Below, piece after piece: positions 51,880 through 61,030 of a stretch of 64,000 nt of DNA. The stretch lies in assembly GCF_020149935.1 (NCBI RefSeq), contig NZ_CP083757.1, positions 2,381,501 through 2,445,500 of the forward strand. Direction: 5' to 3'. Each line of letters begins with the position of its first letter. The first letter of the stretch is position 1. The position numbers were made by a program, and so were the translations under genes. The stretch is from Marinilongibacter aquaticus. Its GTDB lineage: Bacteria; Bacteroidota; Bacteroidia; Cytophagales; Spirosomataceae. The notes beneath the pieces were generated by a model that had not been told where the DNA came from, ran no database searches, and saw nothing but the letters and a program-made list of their open reading frames with translations.

Positions 51880-53658
51880 TTACCAACCTGGATTTTGGCC
51901 GATATTCTCATTTTGCGAAATTGCACTCAGTGGAATGGGCCACAAATAATGCTTGCTTTCGTCGAATACCGGATTTTCGTAATCCGTTCCCTTGTAAATT
52001 TCAAGGTATTCTTTGCCCGATTCGGGATCAACACCAACACCAATGGAGATTTCAGGGAATTTTGCTTTAGCTGCTTCATTCCAACGCATTCCATAATCTT
52101 TCTTTTCCAATTTTTTGCCCTGTTTCCAACGCTTGAGGTCATTGTATCGGAAACCCTCCATGAAAAGCTCAACCCTTCTTTCTCTTCTGATTTCGACAAT
52201 AAGCGGTGAAATACCGTCATCCGCGTAACGCGGGTCTACGGGTACATTATCCAGCATCAAATGCGGCATGCCCACTCTATCGCGAAGCAGGTTGATGCTC
52301 ATATCCAAATCGGACTGAGAAAGCGTACCTAGCTCGGCTTTGGCTTCGGCATAATTGAGCAAAGCCTCGGCAAAACGAAGAATGATCGCCGGCATTTCGG
52401 CTGTATTGTAAGCCTTTCCGATCAAATCGTCGGCATTGTAGTTTTTGATAATATGGTAACCGGTTGTCGATTTATTTCCCCCACCGGGCATACCTTGAAT
52501 CCGTGGATATTCCAGTCCATCTCCAGAATAATATCTGTATTTGGCGGCATCATCTGGATGCAATACCGATTGACGTAAACGAGGGTCGCGGTTTTCAAAA
52601 AGTGCGGTAAAAACTTCATCGCCTTTATACAAATCTGAAGTGGAAATCGGCAGACCGTCCGTGCACAGATAATCTTCTACCATGCTTTTTGTAGCCCCTC
52701 CCACGTAGCTGCAGAAATAATTCAAAACGTGGTTGGTGAAAATCCCCAATTTGTATTTTCTCCAGTACATCACTTCCGGATTCCCCGAAAGGTCCAAAGC
52801 CTGCTGAAAGGCGTTGTAGTCATTCAGTGGATCACCCGTGGAATACAAGGAATAGGGGCCATTGTCCATCAACTCTTTCGCGGCATCGGCAGCCTCTTGC
52901 AGCCAAGTTTCGGCTCCTGCTTCGTTTCTGTATTTCCGCCATGTGCCTTCAAAGAGGCAAACACGAGACTTCACCAACAATGCACACCATCTATTCAATC
53001 GCCCGGGAGCATTCCCATCGCCCCAATCGTCGGGCAGGTTTTGCGAAGCAAAAGTAAGGTCTTCCAGTACATGGTCCATCACTTCGTTTCTAGGCGTTCG
53101 AGAAGCATAAAGCTCTTCCGAGTCGATATTCAACTCATGATCTACCCATTGTACATCTCCGAATTTCTCCACTTTTTCGGCATAAAACCAGCCTCTGAAA
53201 AGGCGTGCTTCAGCCATATATTTATTTCGTATCGCATCGGTTACGGCGGCTTTCCCGTAATTGTCGAGACCTACATTTAAGGCCCGCACAAAATTCCAGC
53301 CTTTGAAACCGAACCTTTGAGGGCTATCCGGTACATTTTGCTTTCCGGCCCGCACACGTTGAAATTGATCGTGGCGATCGTGGCGTGGAGCTGCGTTATC
53401 GGTAAATTCATCCTGCATCCAGATACTGCCCCAGTGGCTGTCGAAGCCCTCAAAATGCCCCATCAAAATGGGCACATTGTCGTCATTCCGAGCCAAATTG
53501 TACAAACTGTTGTTGTAGGCAATCAGGTCGTTTTCGGTATTGAAAAAGGTTTCTGTACTGATATTATCGAGAGGGTATCGTTCTAGAAAATGGTCATTAC
53601 AAGCCAGGCAGAACAAGCTCATAATCAGAGTTAACGTATATTTTTTTATCTGTGTCAT
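51880..53658 (-). CDS. SusD/RagB-family outer membrane lipoprotein
   Basis: A 592-residue lipoprotein (lipobox CLAC, cysteine at about residue 20) of the classical SusD group. N-terminal NDHFLERYPLDNISTETFFNTENDL and the TPR-like region AEARLFRGWFYAEKVEKFGDV are typical, as is the C-terminal EIRRERRVELFMEGFRYNDLKRW. It caps the SusC pore and captures oligosaccharides at the cell surface. It begins 18 bases after the SusC stop. Confidence 0.97.
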   Translation of the reverse strand: MTQIKKYTLTLIMSLFCLACNDHFLERYPLDNISTETFFNTENDLIAYNNSLYNLARNDDNVPILMGHFEGFDSHWGSIWMQDEFTDNAAPRHDRHDQFQRVRAGKQNVPDSPQRFGFKGWNFVRALNVGLDNYGKAAVTDAIRNKYMAEARLFRGWFYAEKVEKFGDVQWVDHELNIDSEELYASRTPRNEVMDHVLEDLTFASQNLPDDWGDGNAPGRLNRWCALLVKSRVCLFEGTWRKYRNEAGAETWLQEAADAAKELMDNGPYSLYSTGDPLNDYNAFQQALDLSGNPEVMYWRKYKLGIFTNHVLNYFCSYVGGATKSMVEDYLCTDGLPISTSDLYKGDEVFTALFENRDPRLRQSVLHPDDAAKYRYYSGDGLEYPRIQGMPGGGNKSTTGYHIIKNYNADDLIGKAYNTAEMPAIILRFAEALLNYAEAKAELGTLSQSDLDMSINLLRDRVGMPHLMLDNVPVDPRYADDGISPLIVEIRRERRVELFMEGFRYNDLKRWKQGKKLEKKDYGMRWNEAAKAKFPEISIGVGVDPESGKEYLEIYKGTDYENPVFDESKHYLWPIPLSAISQNENIGQNPGW

Positions 53659-53676
53659 TGTTCAAATTCTTTAAGG

Positions 53677-56600
53677 TTATAGAGAGACATTCAGACCCAA
53701 TGTGAAGATTCTTTGCATCGGATACTCAATGGCCGTGGCGTAAATGGTCTCGGGGTCTAGAGGTTTACGGATGGGCGAATATTCCCAAAGGTTCATCCCC
53801 GTGAAATACACCTGAAGTCGCGTCAACTTCGCTTTCGACACCAAATGTTGGGGCAGTGAATAAGCCAAGGTCACGTTTTTCAAACGGACATATCCCGCAT
53901 TCTGCAAGAAACGGCTCTGGGTTTCCAGATTTTTCTTGTCGTTAGTCGAAATATGCGGGGCGGGGAAATACGCGTCTCTGTTGTCTTCACTCCACGAATC
54001 TTTAATGAAATATTTCTCTACGTGTCCTGCATTGAAGGGGAAGAACCAGGTCCAGCTGCCGGAACTCGGCACATAATCACGATGGAAGTAGCCTTGCGAA
54101 AAAGTTGTCAAAGACCAGTTTTTGTATTTCAAATCCAGGTTTACACCAAAGCTGTATCGCGGATTGTTGTTTCCAATTATGGTCAAATCTCCGTGATCGC
54201 TCAGCGTGTTGCTTCCTTTGCTAATGATGTTATCGCCGTTCAAATCTTTGTAACGGATATCCCCTGGACGCCAATTTGAGCCAATTCTCGACTGGTCGGG
54301 ACTTGAAGCCACTTCATCTTCTGTTTGGAAAATACCTTCGGTTTCAAAACCCCAAATCTCGCCCAACTTCTGCCCAACATAGTATTCGCTCAATGAACCA
54401 GAAGGGTTGTCGTATTTGGTAATCTTGGCTGTCCAGTCAGAAAGTGCCAAGGTGAAGCGGTAGCTCAAATCGTTCTCGAAGCGGTCACGCCAAGTCAGAG
54501 ACAACTCCCAACCTTTGGTTCTCAAATCTGCAGCGTTGGCTTTCGGAGCACTTGTACCCAAAATATCAGGGTATTTCACGTTCATCAACATATCTTTGGT
54601 ATCGCGTGTGTATAGGTCGAACGATGCATCCAAACGTTGATTCAACAGTGTCACATCCAAACCGATGTTCTTCGAAATTACGGTTTCCCACGTTAAGGAT
54701 GGGCTAACCAAATCGGCAGCAGAAACATAAGGAATACGGCTATCGGCAAACATGTAAGGCGACGAACCTACACCCATGGTGGCAATGTATGGGTAATAAA
54801 GCTGACTGCTCCCGTTTTTCACGGTCTGGTTACCCAATGTACCGTAGGACCCCCTCAGTTTCAGGTTGTCGATTACGCCTCGTGTGTTGGCCATAAAGCC
54901 CTCTTCCGAAATACGCCATCCGGCCGAGAAAGAAGGGAAGAAACCGAATCGCCTGTCTTTGGGGAATCTGGAGGTTCCGTCGTAACGTCCATTCGCTTCA
55001 AGAATGTAGCGGTCGTCGAAATTGTAGCCCAACCTATAAAATAGACCACGAAGAGCCACATGGTTTTTATATCCTCCGGTTTGCATGGTTCCTGTGGTGG
55101 CATTCAAATCGGTAACTTGCGGCGTAATCAACGATCGTGCTTGAGCCGTAATTTGTGAGCTTTTTCCCCATTCTTGGTTGAAGCCCACCAAGGCTTTCAA
55201 GCCATGTTTGCCCAAGTTTTTATTGTACTCGGCATAGGTATTCGACACAAAATATTGATTGTATCTGGACTGGTTGTATATCCAGTCGTCACCGCTGAAA
55301 CCGTTGCTGATCAAATTGGGCTCGGTCAAGTTTTGACTGACGATCTCCACCTTGCTCTGCACATCTTGGTAATCGCGGTGGAAGTTGTTGTATGAAAACG
55401 TACTTCTGATTTTCAATCCATTGAAGGGCGTCAAGGTAATGCCTTGGGTCAGCCAAAGGTCAAGGTTGTTGAAAGTAGTTCTTCCGCCATCGAGTAGATA
55501 AGGGAAGAAATTCGTTCCACCGAAATACTTTCCAATATATTGAGCATATTGATCGTGATCTCCAGGTTCGATATAGTATTCGAGGTCTGGAAATTGAATC
55601 GGCATAATGGGGCTCACACGGGCTAAAGAGTTGATATTCACATCCCAATTGTAGAAGTGTGGCTTGTCGCTGTATTCAGAATTGACCACAATCTTCTCAT
55701 CGAGCGTAATCCAATCGTTCACTTTGAAATCCCCTTTCATCAAAATGTTGTACCGCTTGAATTTTTCGTTGTTCGCCGGTTTCAGGTAACCGTCTTTATT
55801 CAAATGACCAAAGGATACATAAAAGCTCGATTTGGGCCCGCCCCCGTTGATCGATAAATTGTATTGTTGCTGGGGAGCATAATCGGTCATAATTTGCTCT
55901 TGATAATGGTTGTATCCATAATACTGAAGCTGACCGTCTACCACACCCCACTCTGGAGCGGTATCTGGGTTTTCGGAGTAGGCCTTCACTTTCGAAACAA
56001 AATCCGAATCGTAGGCGGGGGCACCGTTGGTTCGCATAGTGGCCATATTTCGGGCCAAAACAAACTCATATGGGTCTGTGACTACATCCATATTGAAAAT
56101 AGGCTTGGCCGTTGAAAAGCCCGAGCCAAAATCAACCCTTACTTTTCCCGAACTCCCTTGTTTGGTTTCGATCAAGATCACACCGAAGGCCGCTCTTGCC
56201 CCGTAAATAGCCGCCGCCGAAGCATCTTTCAATACATTGACACTTTTGATGTCGTTGGGATTGATGAGGTTAATGTCCATCGGCACGTTGTCCACCAAAA
56301 TCAGGGGCTCGCCCCCATTAATCGATTGATAACCGCGAATGTTGAAATTGGCTCTGGTGGTGGGGTCGCCATTGTTTATCGTAATATTTAGGTTTGGCAC
56401 CATACCCTGCAAACCGCTTCCGAGGTTGGTGATGGGCCGGTTATCCAAAACATCCCCCGAAATTGCCGTTACGGCACCTGTCAAGTTTGCTTTCTTTTCT
56501 GTACCGTATCCCACAACCACCACTTCATCCAAGGTGGATTCATCGGGTTGAAGGGTGATGTCAAAACCTTTTTTCCCATTCACAGAAATTTCTTGACTTA

Positions 56601-56886
56601 AATACCCGACAAAAGAGAACACAAGCACGGGATTAGCAGCCTTTACATCCAGATCAAATTTCCCCGTCTGGTCTGTCATGGTACCGTTGCTCGTCCCTTT
56701 GACAATCACGCTAACTCCCGGCATGGGAATATTGGTTTCGTCCACTACTGTCCCAGCGATTTTTTGGGCATAAGTAGACAATGCAACCGATAGCATAACA
56801 AAAAACAAAATTAAAGTCCGCCCCTTATGGATAGAAAATCCATCCCAAAATGGCCTACTTTGGAAAATGTAACGATTAAGCTTCAT
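53677..56886 (-). CDS. SusC/RagA-family TonB-linked outer membrane transporter
   Basis: A 1069-residue TonB-dependent transporter. After a signal (LILFFVMLSVALSTYAQ) comes a carboxypeptidase-D-like domain (IAGTVVDETNIPMPGVSVIV), then the TonB-box-like DEVVVVGYGTEKKANLTGAV, plug motif PLILVDNVPMDIN and VLKDASAAAIYGARAAFGV. The barrel ends MQRIFTLGLNVSL. With the following SusD and the heparinase-like lyase it forms a small PUL for an acidic polysaccharide (inference). No HTCS, ECF sigma or other PUL regulator is adjacent. A -7 element and a 22-base-spaced direct repeat lie upstream. Confidence 0.97.
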   Translation of the reverse strand: MKLNRYIFQSRPFWDGFSIHKGRTLILFFVMLSVALSTYAQKIAGTVVDETNIPMPGVSVIVKGTSNGTMTDQTGKFDLDVKAANPVLVFSFVGYLSQEISVNGKKGFDITLQPDESTLDEVVVVGYGTEKKANLTGAVTAISGDVLDNRPITNLGSGLQGMVPNLNITINNGDPTTRANFNIRGYQSINGGEPLILVDNVPMDINLINPNDIKSVNVLKDASAAAIYGARAAFGVILIETKQGSSGKVRVDFGSGFSTAKPIFNMDVVTDPYEFVLARNMATMRTNGAPAYDSDFVSKVKAYSENPDTAPEWGVVDGQLQYYGYNHYQEQIMTDYAPQQQYNLSINGGGPKSSFYVSFGHLNKDGYLKPANNEKFKRYNILMKGDFKVNDWITLDEKIVVNSEYSDKPHFYNWDVNINSLARVSPIMPIQFPDLEYYIEPGDHDQYAQYIGKYFGGTNFFPYLLDGGRTTFNNLDLWLTQGITLTPFNGLKIRSTFSYNNFHRDYQDVQSKVEIVSQNLTEPNLISNGFSGDDWIYNQSRYNQYFVSNTYAEYNKNLGKHGLKALVGFNQEWGKSSQITAQARSLITPQVTDLNATTGTMQTGGYKNHVALRGLFYRLGYNFDDRYILEANGRYDGTSRFPKDRRFGFFPSFSAGWRISEEGFMANTRGVIDNLKLRGSYGTLGNQTVKNGSSQLYYPYIATMGVGSSPYMFADSRIPYVSAADLVSPSLTWETVISKNIGLDVTLLNQRLDASFDLYTRDTKDMLMNVKYPDILGTSAPKANAADLRTKGWELSLTWRDRFENDLSYRFTLALSDWTAKITKYDNPSGSLSEYYVGQKLGEIWGFETEGIFQTEDEVASSPDQSRIGSNWRPGDIRYKDLNGDNIISKGSNTLSDHGDLTIIGNNNPRYSFGVNLDLKYKNWSLTTFSQGYFHRDYVPSSGSWTWFFPFNAGHVEKYFIKDSWSEDNRDAYFPAPHISTNDKKNLETQSRFLQNAGYVRLKNVTLAYSLPQHLVSKAKLTRLQVYFTGMNLWEYSPIRKPLDPETIYATAIEYPMQRIFTLGLNVSL

Positions 56887-56944
56887 AGAGTTGAATTGTT
56901 TAAGTGAAAGAATTCATCGACTAAATAATAGATTCAGACAAGGA

Positions 56945-56952
56945 CAAATGTA
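56945..56952 (-). promoter_or_regulatory. Putative -7 element of the second susC
   Basis: The minus strand reads TACATTTG, an exact TAnnTTTG match, 58 bases before the susC start. It overlaps the first copy of a TGTAAATAT direct repeat. Confidence 0.45.
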
Positions 56953-56979
56953 AATATGATTATACATATTTGTAAATAT
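56949..56979. repeat. TGTAAATAT direct repeat with 22-base period in the susC promoter region
   Basis: TGTAAATAT occurs at 56949-56957 and 56971-56979, close to two helical turns apart, and the surrounding bases (ACAAATGTA ... TACATATTTGT) also form an imperfect inverted repeat. It lies next to the -7 element in the gap between divergent susC and the zincin gene, and may be a regulator site. The AT-rich background makes chance similarity possible. Confidence 0.35.
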
Positions 56980-57056
56980 ATTATTAGAAAAATGCTATTT
57001 TATTTCTCCACACTCTTCTACCTTTACTCGTAAGCCGTTCACTATTTCTTTTAAAA

Positions 57057-58319
57057 ATGCCCAAAGACATGCGGTACGCCCTGTTTTATACATTTTTTCC
57101 TTTGTTTATTTTTTGTGCAATGGGTATCGCAAACGGCCAAGAATCTGCAGTACCCCTTCCTGTATACTGCCCAGCTGCTGAGTTTTCTGCCAATACCCGC
57201 GTGGCTCTTTCGGCAACACAAAAAAGCAGGTTGAATCCCCAAAGTGTTATTTCGGTAGAATACGAGAATTTTCCATCCGAGGCCATCGCAGCCTTTGAGC
57301 GTGCGGTTGAGGTTTGGGAAAGCCTGTTGATTTCCAAAGTGCCCATTTATATCAAAGCCTCATGGGCCGAAATGGCCGGAAACACTCTGGCATATTCCAG
57401 TGCAAGCCGCATTTACCGCAATTTCGATCACTGTCCATATTATGATGTATGGTATGCTGGCCCACTGGCCGAAGCCCTTGCGGGAAAAGATTTGAACGCG
57501 GGAGAAAGCGACCTCGAAATCACATTTAACCAGCACATCAGCTGGTCTTTCTTAACGGATGGAAGCACAGAGGCCTTACATTACGACCTGATGACAGTCG
57601 CCCTTCACGAAATTGCACATGGTTTGGGTTTTTCGGCTTCTTTTCAATTGATCAACAACGATTCTGAAGGCCAGTGGGGATATACCGGCTACCCGTATAT
57701 CTACGATCTCTTTGTGGAGAATCAGGATCAAAACTTTCTCACAAACAAAGATTTTGTCCAAAGCCCTTCTTCCGAATTGCGAGAGGTTATGGAAAACGAT
57801 CGACTTTATTTCGAAATTGATAAAGGCACTTTTTCACAAGAATTGCCTCAACTGAACGTAACCAAGCCTTTCCGAAAAGGCGAAAGTATCTCGCACATCA
57901 ACGAAAGCGTGTACCCTTCAGGAAATAGCAATTCGCTGATGACCCCCCTCATTGGTCGGGCCGAAGTGATCCACTATCCCGGAGAGTTGACTTTAAGCAT
58001 GCTCAATCAAATGGGTTGGCCGGTTTTCAACCTCGACAGTTTCGAGATTTTGGGAAATGAAAACGAAGCTCAAATATTGGTCTACCCCAATCCTTTAATC
58101 GATCACTTGAGGGTCTTTATGCCTTCCCATTTACGGCACAAAAATACCAATTTGGCGATCTATGGCAGCAATGGAAAGAAGCTTATGCCTGCCACCACAA
58201 TAGATACAGTGGAAAAGCCTACATTCGAAATAAACCTCGAGCATTGGCCCCGTGGAAACTATCTACTCAAAATCCGGACTGGAAATAATGTGACAATCAA
58301 GCGGGTTTCGAAACTTTAG
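57057..58319 (+). CDS. Secreted zincin metalloprotease with T9SS sorting domain
   Basis: A 420-residue exported protein (signal to about residue 27). The zinc site is HEIAHGLGF: His184, Glu185 and His188, with gluzincin/metzincin-like form, but the usual third His of metzincins (position 194) is an Ala. The substrate is unknown. The C-terminal 75 residues (from about 345) form a type IX secretion sorting domain, type A: VYPNPLIDHLRVF, NLAIYGSNGKKL and WPRGNYLLKIRTG. So the protein is predicted to cross the outer membrane and be released or anchored. The stop overlaps the convergent symporter by 23 bases. ATG 57069 is an alternative start. Confidence 0.88.
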   Translation: MPKDMRYALFYTFFPLFIFCAMGIANGQESAVPLPVYCPAAEFSANTRVALSATQKSRLNPQSVISVEYENFPSEAIAAFERAVEVWESLLISKVPIYIKASWAEMAGNTLAYSSASRIYRNFDHCPYYDVWYAGPLAEALAGKDLNAGESDLEITFNQHISWSFLTDGSTEALHYDLMTVALHEIAHGLGFSASFQLINNDSEGQWGYTGYPYIYDLFVENQDQNFLTNKDFVQSPSSELREVMENDRLYFEIDKGTFSQELPQLNVTKPFRKGESISHINESVYPSGNSNSLMTPLIGRAEVIHYPGELTLSMLNQMGWPVFNLDSFEILGNENEAQILVYPNPLIDHLRVFMPSHLRHKNTNLAIYGSNGKKLMPATTIDTVEKPTFEINLEHWPRGNYLLKIRTGNNVTIKRVSKL

Positions 58320-59778
58320 CATCTTTGATGAGGAACAGGCCCAAGATTGTAAGTAGACCATTCAAAACCAGGTTTTCAAAACCAAATTTATACCCGCCGT
58401 AATTTTCAATCACGAAAACCAGAAAGTAGGTCAGAATCGGAGCTGCCAAACAAACAAAGGGCACATATTTATCCATCACTTTGCGTTTGGTGTAAATTCC
58501 AAAAACAAATAAACCCAAAAGAGGCCCATATGTATAGCTCGCAATTTTGTAAATGGCTGTGATGAGATCAGAACTGTTGACCGCATTGAACACGAGTATG
58601 GTCAAGAAAAACACAAAAGCAAAGGCCAAGTGCGTTCGGTTCTTCAGTTTCATCCTTTCCTTTTCTTCCTTTTTCTCAATGTTCAGAAAATCCACACAAA
58701 AAGCCGTAGTCAAAGCCGTAAGTGCTGAGTCTGAACTGGCATAAGTGGCCGCCGTGATGCCTATCAAGAAAGTGACCGCTACAATTACGCCGCCTGTGCC
58801 CAATTCAAAACTACCGAAATGTTTCAGGGCCATGAGCGGATAAAAGTCGTCGGTCTTTTCGGGCAATGCAAAGCCAATTTGATCGGCATAGATATACATC
58901 AAAGCTCCCAATCCCAAAAAGAGGATATTGACAAACACAAGCACAACCGTAAACCACAACATATTCTTCTGAGCTTCTCCAATATTCTTGCATGTCAGGT
59001 TTTTCTGCATCAAATCTTGGTCCATTCCGGTCATCACAATGGCAATAAAAGCCCCACTAAAAAACAGCTTAAAGAAGTTTTTGGCATCGCCCCAACCTCC
59101 CGAAAAGAAAAATGTTTCCGAGTATTTACTTTCCGAAATCGTTTGTACCATTTCGCCCAAACCCAAACCCATTTCTTTTGTAATGAGCATGATGGTCAAC
59201 ACCACCGCCGACACCAAAAATGTTGTTTGTAAAGTATCGGTAATCACGATGGTCTTTATCCCCCCTTTGAAAGTGTAAATGTAAATGAGGCCGATCGTAA
59301 TGAGCACCGAAAGCCAAAAAGGCACGCCCAAAGGGTCGTAAATGGCAATTTGCAAAACCTGAGCCGCCACATAAAGTCGCACGGCCGAACCTAATGTTCG
59401 GCTCAGCAAGAAGAATGCCGAAGCGGTTTTATACGACCACCAGCCAAAGCGTTCTTCAAAATATCCATAGATCGAAATCAAATTCATTTTATAGTACAGC
59501 GGCATCAAAACTGTAGCGATAAACAAATAGCCCAAAGTAAAGCCCAGTACCATCTGAAAATACGAAAAGGAATTGTTCAGCACCGCCCCGGGCACCGAGA
59601 TGAACGTCACGCCAGAAAGCGATGTGCCGATCATACCAAAGGCCACCAGATACCAAGGCACGGATTTATTGGCTGTAAAAAAGGCATTGGTATCCGCTCC
59701 TTTAGAGGTGCGAATGGAAATGAAAACCAAAACCGCGAAATAGATTAAAAGGATTGCAATTGCGAGCCCAGAAGACAT
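58297..59778 (-). CDS. Sodium/solute symporter family transporter
   Basis: A 493-residue SSS-family inner-membrane transporter with about 13 helices. Visible features: WYLVAFGMIGTSLSGVTFISVPG in helices 1-2, YTFKGGIKTIVITDTLQT (the conserved GGxxaVxxTDxxQ block), and ASSDSALTALTTAF in the sodium-site helix. Sequence resembles the group importing sugars, sialic acid or related solutes. It is only 30% or so like the other SSS protein in this window by eye and belongs to a different context. Its position after the PUL and a protease suggests import of breakdown products (inference). Confidence 0.9.
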   Translation of the reverse strand: MSSGLAIAILLIYFAVLVFISIRTSKGADTNAFFTANKSVPWYLVAFGMIGTSLSGVTFISVPGAVLNNSFSYFQMVLGFTLGYLFIATVLMPLYYKMNLISIYGYFEERFGWWSYKTASAFFLLSRTLGSAVRLYVAAQVLQIAIYDPLGVPFWLSVLITIGLIYIYTFKGGIKTIVITDTLQTTFLVSAVVLTIMLITKEMGLGLGEMVQTISESKYSETFFFSGGWGDAKNFFKLFFSGAFIAIVMTGMDQDLMQKNLTCKNIGEAQKNMLWFTVVLVFVNILFLGLGALMYIYADQIGFALPEKTDDFYPLMALKHFGSFELGTGGVIVAVTFLIGITAATYASSDSALTALTTAFCVDFLNIEKKEEKERMKLKNRTHLAFAFVFFLTILVFNAVNSSDLITAIYKIASYTYGPLLGLFVFGIYTKRKVMDKYVPFVCLAAPILTYFLVFVIENYGGYKFGFENLVLNGLLTILGLFLIKDAKVSKPA

Positions 59779-59901
59779 AGCGTTGATGAAAATTTATCTA
59801 AAAACAAGAGATTGTCCGACAGCTTCAACACAGCAAATCCGATCGGATTTTGTTTATTTCGTTAAGCTGCTCAAACCCTTAAAGAAACGGCTTTTTTTTG
59901 A

Positions 59902-59909
59902 TAAATTTG
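59902..59909 (+). promoter_or_regulatory. Putative -7 element of clpS
   Basis: TAAATTTG is an exact TAnnTTTG match, 21 bases before the ATG at 59931. No TTTG at the -33 position. Confidence 0.45.
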
Positions 59910-59930
59910 CAATCGATAGAGAAACAGCGT

Positions 59931-60224
59931 ATGGAAATTTTTGAAAATCCAGAGATTCAGGTGCTTCAAGAAGTAGAGGAACTGGAGAAAGAAACCAAAA
60001 TTTGGGCCCTGATTGTATTTAATGACGAGGTAAATACCTTCGATCATGTAATCAACACCTTAATGGAAGTCTGCAAGCACAAATCGCATCAAGCCGAACA
60101 ATGTGCTATGATTATTCATTTCAAAGGCAAGTGTGCAGTAAACAGTGGTGAATACGACGAATTGGTGAAGCAGAGAAATGAAATCTGCCGCCGCGGCATT
60201 TCGGCAGAAGTAGAAATCAAATAG
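59931..60224 (+). CDS. clpS: ATP-dependent Clp protease adaptor ClpS
   Basis: A 97-residue adaptor that hands N-degron proteins to ClpAP. The signature ALIVFNDEVNTFDHVINTLM and SHQAEQCAMIIHFKGKCAV corresponds to the NDExxTMxFV-type pocket in ClpS. The start at ATG 59931 is preferred to the in-frame TTG upstream. clpA is not adjacent, as is common. Confidence 0.94.
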   Translation: MEIFENPEIQVLQEVEELEKETKIWALIVFNDEVNTFDHVINTLMEVCKHKSHQAEQCAMIIHFKGKCAVNSGEYDELVKQRNEICRRGISAEVEIK

Positions 60225-60228
60225 GCCT

Positions 60229-60504
60229 TTACTTTCCGTAAATGCTCTGCAATTTCTTGTTCAGGGCCAACTTCTTCAGCATCTCTTTCTTCCCTGTGCG
60301 GTACCAAGCCAATATCAAAGCCCCTACCAAAATATAAGGTGTGAGCAAAAGGTACAATATGCCGAAGTTCAAGCCTGTGCCAATTACTCCTCGGCCTTCA
60401 CTCAAATTACTGCCCACAGTGGCTCTGCACATCGCACATTGAGCCCAAGAGACATTGGAGAAAAATAAAACCAAAACCAGAACGATTGCGAGCTTTTTCC
60501 ACAT
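60229..60504 (-). CDS. Small exported membrane protein with CxxC motif, cox-operon associated
   Basis: A 91-residue protein with a signal peptide or N-terminal helix (AIVLVLVLFFSNVSWAQ) followed directly by CAMCRATVGSNLSEG, then a transmembrane segment (FGILYLLLTPYILVGALILAW) and a basic C-terminal tail (RTGKKEMLKKLALNKK). I do not recognise a named family but similar proteins sit beside SCO/DUF420 genes in Bacteroidota (from memory). The paired Cys near the outer surface would suit metal handling, which is inference. It is the last gene of the cox assembly operon, 4 bases from the next gene's end. Confidence 0.72.
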   Translation of the reverse strand: MWKKLAIVLVLVLFFSNVSWAQCAMCRATVGSNLSEGRGVIGTGLNFGILYLLLTPYILVGALILAWYRTGKKEMLKKLALNKKLQSIYGK

Positions 60505-60508
60505 AGCA

Positions 60509-61030
60509 CTAATTGTAATAAGGCGAAATCATTGCATAGGCAATCACGCCTGTTATAGAAACGTATAACCAAATAGGATAGGCAAATTTAACCAATTTCT
60601 TGTGTCGAGCGAAATCTCTGACATACGCAAAATAGAAGGCACGCAGCACCAAAGGCAAAACAATAAGCGAAAGTAAAATGTGGCTTATCAACACCACGTA
60701 ATAAAAATACTTCAGGAAACCCTCCCCACCGTAAGAGGTCGAGTGGTTGGTGAGATGATACATCACATAGCTAATCAAAAAAGCACCACCCAGCACAAAG
60801 GCAGCTGTCATTACTTTCCGATGAGCTTCCCTGTTTTTCCGCTTGATTAGAGCATAGCCCACAAGCAACAGAATGGCCGTCAAAGAGTTGATCACGCCGT
60901 TCAAATGAGGCAAAAGTTTCGTCCATTCGCCCAAATCGGGTTTCGTTCGAATACCCAATAAAACGGCCACCGCCACCGGAATAACAATGGAAAGGACATT
61001 GATGGTCCTAAGTGATTTATTTTCCTTCAT
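60509..61030 (-). CDS. DUF420 family membrane protein
   Basis: A 173-residue inner-membrane protein with five helices of the DUF420 family, which includes CtaM (YozB), needed for assembly of haem A oxidases in Firmicutes. Conserved parts are LLPHLNGVINSLTAILLLVGY, KRKNREAHRKVMTAAFVLG and SYGGEGFLKYFYYVVLISHILLS, with histidines (L-P-H, E-A-H, S-H) that could bind haem or copper. Its 5' end overlaps the SCO gene by 14 bases. A role in cytochrome oxidase assembly is supported by the neighbours. Confidence 0.88.
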   Translation of the reverse strand: MKENKSLRTINVLSIVIPVAVAVLLGIRTKPDLGEWTKLLPHLNGVINSLTAILLLVGYALIKRKNREAHRKVMTAAFVLGGAFLISYVMYHLTNHSTSYGGEGFLKYFYYVVLISHILLSLIVLPLVLRAFYFAYVRDFARHKKLVKFAYPIWLYVSITGVIAYAMISPYYN

